Source: Rhodoferax sp. (GTDB taxonomy: Bacteria > Pseudomonadota > Gammaproteobacteria > Burkholderiales > Burkholderiaceae_C). Taken from it: 20,501 bases of DNA. A program made the translations under genes and the position numbers. Location of the stretch: the NCBI GenBank assembly GCA_020048255.1, contig JAIFMR010000116.1:1-20501 (forward strand), written 5' to 3'. How positions within the stretch are numbered: position 1 is the first letter of the stretch; every line of letters starts with the position of its first letter. The notes under the pieces were generated by a model, which had not been told where the DNA came from, did not search any database, and saw only the letters and a list, made by a program, of their open reading frames with translations. Shown here one piece after another: positions 1-7,935 of this stretch.

Positions 1-1
1 G

Positions 2-37
2 TTATTTGGGCGGGTTGCCGGCGATTCGCTGAGTTGA
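2..37 (+). CDS. possible C-terminal tail of an upstream gene (partial)
   Basis: One frame is open from the window edge to a TGA at 35-37 and reads LFGRVAGDSLS. It is followed 22 bases later by a good intrinsic terminator on the same strand, which fits the end of a coding sequence. Eleven residues are too few to identify a product, and another frame could be the real one. Confidence 0.2.
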   Translation, partial: LFGRVAGDSLS

Positions 38-59
38 CCGCACCGCAACTTGCATCTCG

Positions 60-93
60 AAGGGCTGGTCTTTTCTAAGGCTAGCCCTTTTTT
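60..93 (+). terminator. Rho-independent terminator of the upstream gene
   Basis: AAGGGCT (60-66) pairs with AGCCCTT (83-89). The stem extends by a G-T and a G-C pair (67-68 with 81-82) around a 12-base loop, and a run of six T follows at 88-93. It lies before the chosen plsC start, so it ends the gene to the left and separates it from plsC. Confidence 0.7.
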
Positions 94-136
94 CATATGC
101 GGCAAAGCTATTTATTTGAGAGCATTAAACAACCAT

Positions 137-874
137 ATGACCACCGCCAGAACCCTCTGGAAACTCACCCGTTTGGTTCTCCACATCCTGTCCGGCCTGT
201 TCACCATTGGGCTGATCTTCCCAAAGCTCACGGCCCCCCAAAAATCTGAACGAATCAAGGCTTGGTCCCTTACCCTGCTTGGGCAAATAGCTATTAAATT
301 AGAAGTGACAGGCAGCACACCCACCGCTGGCCCCTTGCTGCTGGCCGCCAACCACATTTCATGGCTCGACATTGTGGTGATGCAAGCCGCTGTCCCCTGC
401 CGCTTTGTGGCCAAGTCAGATGTGCGCCACTGGCCCCTGATCGGTACCCTGGCCAACGCCGCTGGCACCTTGTTCATTGCCCGCGAATCCAGCAGAGACG
501 CACTGCGGGTGGTGCACCAAATGGCCGAATATCTGCAAGCGGGTGACGTGCTGGCCATTTTCCCGGAAGGCACTACCAGCAATGGACGTCAACTGCTGCC
601 CTTTCATGCCAACCTGTTCCAGGCCGCCATTGCGGCCAACGCACCTGTGATGCCCGTGGCCCTGCAGTTCTCAGACGTCGCCACGGGTGCGGTGAGTCTG
701 GCGCCTTGTTACATTGACGACGACAGCCTGCTGGTGTCGATCTGGCGCACCCTGAGCGCCCCCCCATTGCTGGCCGAGGTGCACTTTGGCACCTCACAGC
801 CACCCCAAGGTCGCGACCGCCGCACCTTGTCGCGGGACATTCGCTCGGCGGTGGATACCTTGATGACGGGCTGA
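137..874 (+). CDS. plsC: 1-acyl-sn-glycerol-3-phosphate acyltransferase (PlsC family)
   Basis: Predicted inner-membrane acyltransferase that adds the second acyl chain to lysophosphatidic acid, giving phosphatidic acid for phospholipid synthesis. With the ATG at 137 the protein is 245 residues, the usual PlsC length. A hydrophobic segment lies near residues 13-32. The family motifs appear in order: NHISWLD (H73, D78 of the HX4D catalytic pair), FVAKSDVRHWPLIG, GTLFIARES, FPEGT (about residues 142-146) and PVMPVAL. An in-frame ATG at 50 would add 29 residues, but it lies before the terminator hairpin at 60-93, so I reject it. No strong Shine-Dalgarno is visible. The gene sits 98 bases before ppx, which has its own predicted promoter. 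A role beyond housekeeping phospholipid synthesis cannot be judged from sequence. Confidence 0.85.
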   Translation: MTTARTLWKLTRLVLHILSGLFTIGLIFPKLTAPQKSERIKAWSLTLLGQIAIKLEVTGSTPTAGPLLLAANHISWLDIVVMQAAVPCRFVAKSDVRHWPLIGTLANAAGTLFIARESSRDALRVVHQMAEYLQAGDVLAIFPEGTTSNGRQLLPFHANLFQAAIAANAPVMPVALQFSDVATGAVSLAPCYIDDDSLLVSIWRTLSAPPLLAEVHFGTSQPPQGRDRRTLSRDIRSAVDTLMTG

Positions 875-931
875 TGGCCCATGCGCAGGTCCTCTGAATC
901 TACCCCAGCGTCAAACCGTACAGACTCAAAA

Positions 932-965
932 CTGACATACATTTGTCACAATTAAACAGTAATAT
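932..965 (+). promoter_or_regulatory. PHO box plus -10 of the ppx promoter
   Basis: CTGACAT-ACAT-TTGTCAC (932-949) matches the E. coli PHO-box consensus (two 7-base half-sites, 4-base spacer) at 15 of 18 positions by hand count. Ten bases later comes TAATAT (960-965) as the -10, the expected spacing when PhoB replaces a -35 element. The predicted transcription start is about 972, next to the ppx ATG at 973. Confidence 0.78.
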
Positions 966-972
966 TGTTTTT

Positions 973-2466
973 ATGAAAAACGGTACATTTCTGGCAGCCA
1001 TCGACCTGGGCTCGAACAGTTTTCGTCTGGAAATTGGGCGATACGACCATGGACAGATTCAACGCGTGGACTACCTGAAGGAGACCGTGCGTTTGGGCAA
1101 CGGCTTTGACGATGAACGCAACCTGTCCTTTGAAGCCATGACCCGCGGCTGGGAATGTCTGGCGCGTTTTGCCGAGCGCTTGGCCGGTTTTGGCGCCGCG
1201 CAAGTGCGCGCCGTGGCAACCCAGACCCTGCGCGAAGCCAAAAACCGCGACGAGTTTTTGAAGCTGGGCTGCAAGATTTTGGGCTTCCCCATTGAAGTGA
1301 TTGCCGGCACCGAAGAAGCCCGGCTGATATACCAGGGTGTATCGCACCTTTTGCCGCACAGTGCCGAGCGCCGACTGGTGATTGATATTGGTGGGCGCTC
1401 CACTGAATTGGTGCTGGGCAGCGGCACCCAGACCACGCAAACCGCGTCGTACCGGGTGGGCAGCGTGGCCTGGTCCATGAAGTACTTCCCCAACGGTGAA
1501 TTCACCGAACAAACAATGTACCGCGCCGAAATTGCAGCCCAGGCGGTGCTGGAAGAATCTCTCATGAGTTACCCCCGTGACCAATGGGACACCGCCTATG
1601 GCGCATCCGGCACGGTGGGTGCGGTGGCCGATGTGCTGCAAATAGCTGGATGGCCCCCAGGGCAAATCACCCGCGAGAGCCTGAACTGGTTGGTCAAGTG
1701 CCTGCTACGTGCCGGCACCGCACAGAATTTGCGTCTGGAGGGCCTCAAGGACGATCGACGCGCGGTGATTGGCGGCGGCGTCAGCGTGCTGCGCGGCCTG
1801 ATGGAGTTGCTGCGCATTGACACCTTGCAGGTAGCGCAAGGTGCGCTGCGTCATGGGGTACTGCTTGAAATGGTCGAGCGTGATGCGCAAGGCGCCGACG
1901 CCAGAGATATGTCGGTGCTGCGTCTGGCACAAAAATTTGCGGTGGACATGGCCCAAGGTGAGCGTGTCAGCCGGGTCGCTGCGCGTCTTCTTGAGCAAAT
2001 CATGCCCACGGATTCAGCCAACGCAGCTGGCCTGAAACGCAAGCTCCATTGGTCTGCCCTGTTGCATGAAATCGGCATGGTCATCTCCAACAGCGACTAT
2101 CACAAACACGGCGCCTATATTTTGGAAAATGCCGACACGGTGGGCTTCAGCATGTCTGAGTTGTATCGCTTGGGGTTACTGGTCTTGGGGCATCGCGGCA
2201 AGTTGAAAAAGCTCGACACCGGATTTGAAGAACCGGAATTTGTCTTGTTGCTGCTGGCCTTGCGCCTGGCGGTGATTTTGTGCCATGCGCGCCAGGATCC
2301 GCATGACCTGGGCACGGTCCTGACGTGCAACCGCAAGCTCCAGCGCTTCACGATGACGGTGGATGACAGCTGGGTCACTGACTACCCACAGTCGGCCCAC
2401 CTGCTGCGCCAGGAATCAGCTGCGTGGCAAAAGACGCCCTGGACATTTGAGCTGATTCAGGCTTAG
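973..2466 (+). CDS. ppx: exopolyphosphatase, Ppx/GppA family
   Basis: Releases phosphate from inorganic polyphosphate (Ppx), or acts on pppGpp (GppA); the two cannot be separated with certainty. The 497-residue protein begins with the actin-like ATPase phosphate-1 motif DLGSNSFR at residues 11-18. GTEEARLIYQG (112-122) carries the catalytic-glutamate region, and DIGGRSTE (138-145) is the phosphate-2 motif. The C-terminal half has the helical HD-like region with SALLHEIG and YHKHGAYIL, as in long Ppx proteins. The start is ATG 973: the upstream in-frame TTG at 943 lies inside the PHO box, and the conserved core begins within ten residues of ATG 973. There is no Shine-Dalgarno, and the predicted transcription start abuts the ATG, so the mRNA may be leaderless. 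PhoB control of polyphosphate release fits phosphate starvation. No ppk gene is present in the window. Confidence 0.92.
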   Translation: MKNGTFLAAIDLGSNSFRLEIGRYDHGQIQRVDYLKETVRLGNGFDDERNLSFEAMTRGWECLARFAERLAGFGAAQVRAVATQTLREAKNRDEFLKLGCKILGFPIEVIAGTEEARLIYQGVSHLLPHSAERRLVIDIGGRSTELVLGSGTQTTQTASYRVGSVAWSMKYFPNGEFTEQTMYRAEIAAQAVLEESLMSYPRDQWDTAYGASGTVGAVADVLQIAGWPPGQITRESLNWLVKCLLRAGTAQNLRLEGLKDDRRAVIGGGVSVLRGLMELLRIDTLQVAQGALRHGVLLEMVERDAQGADARDMSVLRLAQKFAVDMAQGERVSRVAARLLEQIMPTDSANAAGLKRKLHWSALLHEIGMVISNSDYHKHGAYILENADTVGFSMSELYRLGLLVLGHRGKLKKLDTGFEEPEFVLLLLALRLAVILCHARQDPHDLGTVLTCNRKLQRFTMTVDDSWVTDYPQSAHLLRQESAAWQKTPWTFELIQA

Positions 2467-2476
2467 CGCTTGTCAG

Positions 2477-2510
2477 GTGTCACGAAGCCGTCACGGGGCA
2501 GCGCTATAAA
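2477..2510 (+). promoter_or_regulatory. PHO box plus -10 of the pyruvate-kinase-like gene
   Basis: GTGTCAC-GAAG-CCGTCAC (2477-2494) is a 7+4+7 direct repeat matching the PHO-box consensus at 13 of 18 positions. After exactly 10 bases comes TATAAA (2505-2510). The gene's ATG at 2517 is six bases past the -10, so transcription should start at or very near the A of the start codon. The box begins 11 bases after the ppx stop. Confidence 0.72.
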
Positions 2511-2516
2511 GAAGAC

Positions 2517-4430
2517 ATGAGCACCCCAAAGACCCCACCGCATCCAGACACCCTGCCAGTGGACGGCACACCGCCGTGGAACCCGGAAGTCTGCCTGGAC
2601 CTCATCAAACAACTGTGGCTGCTGCGTCGGTCCATGCTCGACCGTGAAGCGGTTTTGAAAGCAGAGATTGACCGGGTTCTGCCAGAGCACCAGCAGAGCG
2701 CCAGAAATCTCGTTCACTACCTGACCCTGCGCAGTGTGGACATGCGACAGATTCAGGAGCAACTGGCCTGGTTGGGGCTGTCCTCGCTGGGCCGATCCGA
2801 GTCGCATGTGCTGGCTAGTCTGGACAAGGTTCTGGGCATCCTGCACCGCTTGACCGGACAAACCTGGGAAGATAAATCCGGCGAAGAGCCTGCCGGCAGC
2901 GTCAGTAGCCGTGAGCTCGCCAAAAGACACACCACCCAGCTGCTGGGCCAAGCCCCCGCAGACCGGCCGGTACGCATCATGGTCACGCTGCCCTCTGCCG
3001 CAGCCACCGACTTCAGCGTGGTGCACGATCTGGTCTACGCCGGCATGGATGTCGCACGCATCAACTGTGCGCACGATGGCCCGATTGAATGGCGCACCAT
3101 GGCCGCCAACGTGCACCGCGCAGCAAAGTCTGCCCAGCGCCACGTCAAGATTTTGATGGATCTGGGTGGCCCCAAAATCAGGACTGGCGAAGTGGCCCTG
3201 CGCGCGCCCGTCTTGAAACTCAAACCAGGTAAGGATGAGTTCGGACGCGTCTATCGTCCGGCCCGGCTGGGTTTGCGTCCGATCAGTGGCACCCATGATC
3301 TTGCGGGTGTGGATGCCTGTGTCGGTGTCTGGGAAATCTGGCTGGAGCGGCTCAAGGTGGGGACCAGCATTGAGTTTTCTGACTCGCGCGGTGCCAAGCG
3401 GCATTTGCTGGTGGTCCACGTCGACGCCCATGGTGCCATTGCTGAGGGTCTTCAAACCGCCTACCTGACCCCTGAAACCGTGCTGATCATTGGTGGCAGT
3501 GAGGGCAAGAAAAAGCACTCCACGCTGGTTTGCCAGATTGAACGGCTGCCAGGCGTCTTGCACTTGCATCGCGGTGACATGCTGCGATTGACCAAAGAAG
3601 GCCTTGGCCAAGCCGCAGCGGTTGAAGACGATACAGACGACAGCAGCGCCGAGCGAGCGCACATTTCATGCACCCTGCCGCAAGTCATCGACCAGGTTCA
3701 TGTGGGTGAGCGCATCTGGTTTGACGACGGCCGCATTGGCGGGGTCATCCGCTACACCACCGCCGATTGGCTGGACATTGAAATTGTCCACGCCCGCGAT
3801 GGCGGTGAAAAGCTGGTGGCAGACAAGGGGATCAACCTGCCCGACAGTCAATTGAACCTGCCGGCACTGAGTGAAGACGACATTGAGGACCTGACCGTGG
3901 TGGCCATGGAAGCCGATATGGTGGGCCTGTCCTTCGTGCAAAAGCCCGCCGATGTTGACCTGCTGCGCAAACATCTGCACCGACTCAAGCGGGACGACAT
4001 GGGCATCGTCCTTAAAATTGAAACCCTGCAGGGGTTCGAGAATTTGCCCGAACTCATGCTTGCCGCCATGGCAGCCAAAGCCGCTGGCGTGATGATTGCA
4101 CGCGGTGACTTGGCGGTGGAATGCGGTTACGAACGGCTGGCCGAGGTGCAGGAAGAAATCCTCTGGTGCGCCGAAGCAGCCCACATGCCGGTGATCTGGG
4201 CCACCCAGGTGCTGGAGTCACTGGCAAAAACCGGCTTGCCTTCCCGGGCCGAAATATCCGATGCCGGGCTGGGTGTGCGTGCCGAGTGCGTGATGCTGAA
4301 CAAGGGCCCCTACATCACCGAAGCCATCCACACCCTGAACGACATTTTGAAAAGAATGGGAACCCTAAGTAAAGGCCTGACAGCAGCGCAGATGGCAGCG
4401 CCAGTCACCGTGGCACGCTGCTGCTGTTAG
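2517..4430 (+). CDS. atypical pyruvate kinase with N-terminal extension, no C-terminal domain
   Basis: Likely converts phosphoenolpyruvate and ADP to pyruvate and ATP in the cytosol. The 637 residues comprise an alpha-helical N-terminal region (about 20-115), a (beta/alpha)8 barrel from about 150, and a long B-domain insertion (about 223-402, against roughly 100 residues usually). Catalytic positions are kept: R181, N183, D215, R222, K500 and E502 (LKIETLQGFENL), R529-D531 (ARGDL) and T563 (WATQVLES). WFDDG and KGINLPDSQLNLPALSEDDI are also typical. The usual serine and threonine potassium ligands are A185 and L216, and the Glu of the usual GPEIR is Lys (GPKIRTG, K220), the signature of potassium-independent pyruvate kinases. 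The allosteric C-terminal domain is missing; a short tail ends in three cysteines. It has its own PHO-box promoter. The stop overlaps that of the convergent GGDEF remnant. Confidence 0.85.
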   Translation: MSTPKTPPHPDTLPVDGTPPWNPEVCLDLIKQLWLLRRSMLDREAVLKAEIDRVLPEHQQSARNLVHYLTLRSVDMRQIQEQLAWLGLSSLGRSESHVLASLDKVLGILHRLTGQTWEDKSGEEPAGSVSSRELAKRHTTQLLGQAPADRPVRIMVTLPSAAATDFSVVHDLVYAGMDVARINCAHDGPIEWRTMAANVHRAAKSAQRHVKILMDLGGPKIRTGEVALRAPVLKLKPGKDEFGRVYRPARLGLRPISGTHDLAGVDACVGVWEIWLERLKVGTSIEFSDSRGAKRHLLVVHVDAHGAIAEGLQTAYLTPETVLIIGGSEGKKKHSTLVCQIERLPGVLHLHRGDMLRLTKEGLGQAAAVEDDTDDSSAERAHISCTLPQVIDQVHVGERIWFDDGRIGGVIRYTTADWLDIEIVHARDGGEKLVADKGINLPDSQLNLPALSEDDIEDLTVVAMEADMVGLSFVQKPADVDLLRKHLHRLKRDDMGIVLKIETLQGFENLPELMLAAMAAKAAGVMIARGDLAVECGYERLAEVQEEILWCAEAAHMPVIWATQVLESLAKTGLPSRAEISDAGLGVRAECVMLNKGPYITEAIHTLNDILKRMGTLSKGLTAAQMAAPVTVARCCC

Positions 4431-4666
4431 ACCGTCGCACGTTCATAGAGGCCGGCACCCGCCAGCTTGGCATCGTGCTTGGCCAACGCAGCCAGGTTGG
4501 CCACGTCTTCGGCCTGAGAAAACTGCCCGGCCTCTACCACCACAGCACCAATGGATACGGTCGTGATGGGAAAGAAACGCGCCACCCCATGGCGGTCTTC
4601 TGCGTGAATTCCGCCAGCCAATTGGGCAGCCGCATCAAATAAGTTGACAGCTTGCGCGTTGAACTC
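4427..4666 (-). pseudogene. out-of-frame C-terminal remnant of the GGDEF domain
   Basis: About 79 codons in a different frame from the EAL-CBS-GGDEF gene encode the natural end of its GGDEF domain, starting EFNAQAVNLFDAAAQ. They include GGIHAEDRHGVARFFP, TTVSIGAV and a final AALAKHDAKLAGAGLYE stretch, the usual closing strand and helix. In intact homologues as I remember them, the GG(D/E)(D/E)F strand is followed by a segment of about ten residues starting with Trp, and then this sequence. Here that segment is missing and the frame changes, so a small deletion whose length is not a multiple of three is the simplest cause. Unless frameshifting occurs, this part is not joined to the protein. 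An ATG at 4702 in this frame is probably not a real start. Confidence 0.65.
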
Positions 4667-6236
4667 AATCTTCGCTTTGGAACAACATGATGAAGTCATC
4701 ACCCCCTACATGCCCCAGAAAATCGCGCTGGGAGTCGCAGTGCTTCTTGGCAATCTGTGCCAGCAACCGAATCATCTCGTCGCCGCGCCAATAGCCATAA
4801 CAATCATTGAAAGGTTTGAAGTTGTTCAGGTCGGCGTAACAGGCTGCAAACCGGCTTTGTTTTTTCAGCAGGCGCTCAATATGCTGGCTGATCGGAATAT
4901 TGCCTGGCAAAAATGTCAGGGGGTTGGCGTGGCGAGCCGCCTCAATACGGGTTTCAGTCACGGAGCGTACCAACTGGTCGCCGGTCCCCAAACCAACATA
5001 TCGCCCGTTATCGGTCACGATGAATCCATCGGTCAGGTAGCGCTGATCTTCTGATGTCAAGATGCCCACCAACTCGTCAACTCTATGACTTTTTTCAATG
5101 ACTCGGGGATGCATATTGGCGTTGAGGAGACAGCTTTTGCGCCCGGACAAATCCCTGTAATACAGCTTGGCGTATTCATTTAAAAAATGCAGTCGGTTGA
5201 TGATGGCCACAGGACGATCTTCCTGCAGCACGGCCACCGCGTGCAATTCGGGGTGCGCCAAAAACAGGGTTGCCACCTCGTCATTGGTGGTTTTCACGGT
5301 GGCAGTCGGTGCGTTCAAAAATACCAGCTGACTCAACTGCCCGGTGGGGGCAACTTTGCTCACCTGTGGATAGACTGCGATGTCGCGCTCGCCCAGAAGA
5401 ATCGCCGCGGCCGCGCCAATGCTTTGGAGTGGCTTGGCATCAGGACGGCCGAAATAATAGCCCTGTCCAAAGGTCAGCCCCAGATCGCGAATGACTTTCA
5501 AATCTTGCGGGTTCTCAATGCCCTCCGCGACCAGCGCCGTGTCAAAGATTTCAGCAATTTGTATCAATGCCCGCACAGTCTTCAACTTATCAGCGTTCTC
5601 ACTGATGTTCTGGATGAAATACTTGTCGATCTTGACTATTTCCGGGCGCAGTTGTGACCACAAGCGCAGGCTGGATCGTCCATCACCGAAATCATCCAGC
5701 GCCAACGAAAATCCTTTCGACCGCAAATCTTGCACGACCTGCGCCAATCGATCCATATCACTGACTCGTTCGTGCTCGGTGATTTCCAGAACGATGGTGC
5801 GCGGCAACACACCCAGCAATCTCAGTTGCCCCAGCAGCCCCGACATACCCCTGCGCAAAACCAGCTCCATCAAAACAGCCGCGCTGATATTGAGAAAGAG
5901 CCTGCCCGCAGCTTTAAGCTGACCCCAGGCTCTGAGCTGGGTCAAGATACAAGCCATCTCAAATTCATACCCCAGGTTTTCTGCAGCTGCAGCCACCAGC
6001 AAGGTGTCGGGGTTCTGCAGCGAGCTCTCCACAGGACCTCGAATCAACGCCTCATGGGCATAAACGGACGCCGTATCCAACCCGACGATGGGCTGAAAAA
6101 CCGCGTGCAAACGCTGATCCTGCAACAACATCGCCAGTGGACCCTGGCCTCCAGTAAACATCCAATTTTTTTCGCTTGGACGCTCAGGCTCTAAGTCGGG
6201 CACCAGGGCCGAACCAGATAAGAAAGAAGGGAACAT
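4665..6236 (-). CDS. EAL-CBS-GGDEF protein, probable c-di-GMP phosphodiesterase with truncated GGDEF
   Basis: The EAL domain (about residues 40-270) has the residues needed for c-di-GMP hydrolysis: E62 (EALIRG), N116 (LNIS), E151 (LEITEH), D181-D182 (LDDFGDG), K203 (VKIDKYF), E238 (AEGIEN) and Q258 (FGQGYYFGRP). A CBS-pair region (about 290-410) follows and may sense a nucleotide. The GGDEF domain begins with NPLTFLPGN and DLNNFKPFND and reaches GGDDF (511-515), but a TGA ends the frame eight residues later. The rest of the domain is out of frame at 4427-4666. Diguanylate cyclase activity is therefore doubtful, whereas phosphodiesterase activity should survive. The start is taken as ATG 6236; a TTG lies one codon earlier. 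This is the last gene of the STAS/RsbW/RsbU operon, 20 bases after the phosphatase, so c-di-GMP breakdown is probably an output or partner of that module. Confidence 0.8.
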   Translation of the reverse strand: MFPSFLSGSALVPDLEPERPSEKNWMFTGGQGPLAMLLQDQRLHAVFQPIVGLDTASVYAHEALIRGPVESSLQNPDTLLVAAAAENLGYEFEMACILTQLRAWGQLKAAGRLFLNISAAVLMELVLRRGMSGLLGQLRLLGVLPRTIVLEITEHERVSDMDRLAQVVQDLRSKGFSLALDDFGDGRSSLRLWSQLRPEIVKIDKYFIQNISENADKLKTVRALIQIAEIFDTALVAEGIENPQDLKVIRDLGLTFGQGYYFGRPDAKPLQSIGAAAAILLGERDIAVYPQVSKVAPTGQLSQLVFLNAPTATVKTTNDEVATLFLAHPELHAVAVLQEDRPVAIINRLHFLNEYAKLYYRDLSGRKSCLLNANMHPRVIEKSHRVDELVGILTSEDQRYLTDGFIVTDNGRYVGLGTGDQLVRSVTETRIEAARHANPLTFLPGNIPISQHIERLLKKQSRFAACYADLNNFKPFNDCYGYWRGDEMIRLLAQIAKKHCDSQRDFLGHVGGDDFIMLFQSED

Positions 6237-6256
6237 CAAAAATGCTCAAAAGTAAC

Positions 6257-7480
6257 TTACGCCGTTCGCCTGAGAGCCAGCATGGTGAAGTCGTCTTCGA
6301 GTACCTCTGTCCCGGTGAAGGTCGCCACCTGACGTCGCATTTCATCAAGTACATTCTGCAAGGGTTGCACCTGAAGGTCGCCCATCAGTTTTCTGCATCG
6401 CTCTTCTGAAAATTCTTCTTTAGATTCATTTTGTGCTTCGGTTACACCATCGGTGTAGCACACCAAAACATCGTTCGTCGCCAATGTCTTATGCAGGGCA
6501 GCATAACGGGCACCGGGCAACGCGCCCACCAAGGGTCCTTTGGGAATGACCAGGTCGCTGATCTGGTCTGCAGCACAAAGAATGGGCGGGCAGTGCCCAC
6601 CATTGGAATAGACCAAGGCACCCGAATCAACTTCAAGAAACCCACAAAATATGGTGAGAAACAAATTGGTGTCGTTGTTAATGCACAGACGCTCGTTCAA
6701 TTGGGTTAAAAGTTCATCTGGTGCGAAGGTGTTCATGGCCAAAATGCGAAGCAGTCCAATCGCACGGGCCATAAACAACGCTGAGGCAATGCCATGGCCA
6801 GAAACGTCACCAATGCAGAAAAACAGCAAGCGATCACGGACAAAAAATGCATCAAAGAGATCACCACCAATGTTGGATGCAGGCTCCATCACCCCGCATA
6901 CTTCAACATCCTGCCGACCTGGAAACAAGGGTCGCTGCAAGGGCAACATGCTGGCCTGCAGTTGGCGCGCGACATGGAGGTCCTTGCGCAAATGTATCAA
7001 CTCCAACTGTTCGCTTTGGGACTTGAGCGCTTGGGTGGTCGAACGTCGCAAGCGTTCGCTCAGCAAAATCATGACGTTCGACGCCACGCCGGGCAGCGTC
7101 ATCAGTCGGTTCCAGAATATGTCCTGAGGCACCTTAAGCACCTGAGCCTCGGTCTGTGCCACCACCCATCCTGAGACAGGTTTGCCATCGATGGCCGAAA
7201 GTTCACCCACACACTCCCCTACCGCAATCGGAACGATTGTGTTGGCATGGGTGCGTTGATCAAGGTGAACCGCCAATGAGCCTGACAGCGGAATATAGAC
7301 ATTGAAGTTTGACTCACCTTGCCTTAACAGGACGGCATCCGCCGTCAAGTTCAGCACCTCGCAGTCCCTCACTGCGTGCAAGATGGCGCTTGCATTTGCA
7401 TTGCGGAATAAAGGGATCGATGCAAAATCAAACTGATCTGCGTCAAATTCAGCCGCGCCGAGTCCTTGGCCCTCACTCAT
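6257..7480 (-). CDS. cNMP-binding / PP2C (RsbU-SpoIIE type) serine phosphatase
   Basis: Predicted to dephosphorylate the phospho-serine of the STAS antagonist encoded upstream, the activating step of a partner-switching circuit. Residues about 20-145 form a cyclic-nucleotide-binding-like domain (LLRQGESNFNVYIPLSGSL, then GECVGELSAI). A helical or coiled linker follows to about 175, then a PP2C/SpoIIE domain. Metal-binding motifs are present: GGDLFD (D207), IGDVSGHG (D225), YTDGVTE (D344) and EDDFTM (D396-D397). At 407 residues nothing appears missing. Its first eight bases overlap the end of the RsbW-type gene, indicating translational coupling. The ligand of the sensor domain is unknown; the canonical cAMP arginine motif is not obvious, so it may bind something else or nothing. 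Confidence 0.88.
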   Translation of the reverse strand: MSEGQGLGAAEFDADQFDFASIPLFRNANASAILHAVRDCEVLNLTADAVLLRQGESNFNVYIPLSGSLAVHLDQRTHANTIVPIAVGECVGELSAIDGKPVSGWVVAQTEAQVLKVPQDIFWNRLMTLPGVASNVMILLSERLRRSTTQALKSQSEQLELIHLRKDLHVARQLQASMLPLQRPLFPGRQDVEVCGVMEPASNIGGDLFDAFFVRDRLLFFCIGDVSGHGIASALFMARAIGLLRILAMNTFAPDELLTQLNERLCINNDTNLFLTIFCGFLEVDSGALVYSNGGHCPPILCAADQISDLVIPKGPLVGALPGARYAALHKTLATNDVLVCYTDGVTEAQNESKEEFSEERCRKLMGDLQVQPLQNVLDEMRRQVATFTGTEVLEDDFTMLALRRTA

Positions 7481-7928
7481 CGGAGTGCGCCCATTTCACC
7501 CCAAAACTAAGGTGGTTGTGACCGTCGCTGTAACGATAACTCTGCTCATCGGAAAAACTACGAATCATCAGCAAGCCCAGACCGCCTGGCTCAGCCTCTG
7601 CCAGGGTGGTTGGCCGAGAACTGAGCTGCACCAATGTCGAGTTGAAGGCTGCGCCGCTGTCCGTGATGGTGACCATCGCCTGATGACCAACGGCGTCATG
7701 CCTGATCTGTAGAACGACATGGACCAGAGGCCGGATAACTGATGAATCACCGTGGCTGATGATGTTGGCCAAAATTTCATTCAAACAAATATCAAGTCGG
7801 TCAAGCTGTGCTGTGGGCACGCCTAACGCGATCGCTGACCTGGCGAGCCAATCAGAAGCCAAGCGGATATTCGACCCATCAGCTTCAATGGTCAGATCAG
7901 CCATCTGACTGCTGTGGCCGGTCGCCAT
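7473..7928 (-). CDS. RsbW-type anti-sigma / serine kinase (HATPase_c)
   Basis: This 151-residue GHKL-fold protein has an N box (CLNEILANIISHGD, N50/E51/N55), a G1 box (ITDSGAAF, D90/G92) and a glycine-rich lid (GGLGLLMIRSFSD, from about residue 115). That is the SpoIIAB/RsbW layout, in which the kinase phosphorylates a STAS antagonist and otherwise sequesters a partner. It lies between the STAS gene (7-base gap) and the phosphatase (8-base overlap), the expected three-part module. No sigma factor gene is adjacent, so the sequestered partner is unknown. It could be a sigma factor elsewhere or the EAL/GGDEF protein encoded in the same operon. Confidence 0.85.
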   Translation of the reverse strand: MATGHSSQMADLTIEADGSNIRLASDWLARSAIALGVPTAQLDRLDICLNEILANIISHGDSSVIRPLVHVVLQIRHDAVGHQAMVTITDSGAAFNSTLVQLSSRPTTLAEAEPGGLGLLMIRSFSDEQSYRYSDGHNHLSFGVKWAHSDE

Positions 7929-7935
7929 ACATCAA

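Noticed and set aside
50..136. In-frame ATG at 50 extending plsC by 29 residues
   Set aside because: It lies before and runs through a strong terminator hairpin (60-93), and the extension does not belong to PlsC proteins.
285..300. AAATAGCTATTAAAT-like AT-rich stretch inside plsC, with a partial copy (AAATAGCT) near 1641
   Set aside because: It recalls short AT-rich repeats common in Comamonadaceae genomes, but two partial copies inside coding sequence are not enough to call a repeat family.
943..972. TTG start at 943 for ppx
   Set aside because: It lies inside the second PHO-box half-site and upstream of the predicted transcription start; the conserved protein begins at ATG 973.
2463..3662. 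399-codon minus-strand open frame opposite the pyruvate kinase gene
   Set aside because: It is a shadow of a well-supported gene; its translation has no recognisable domain.
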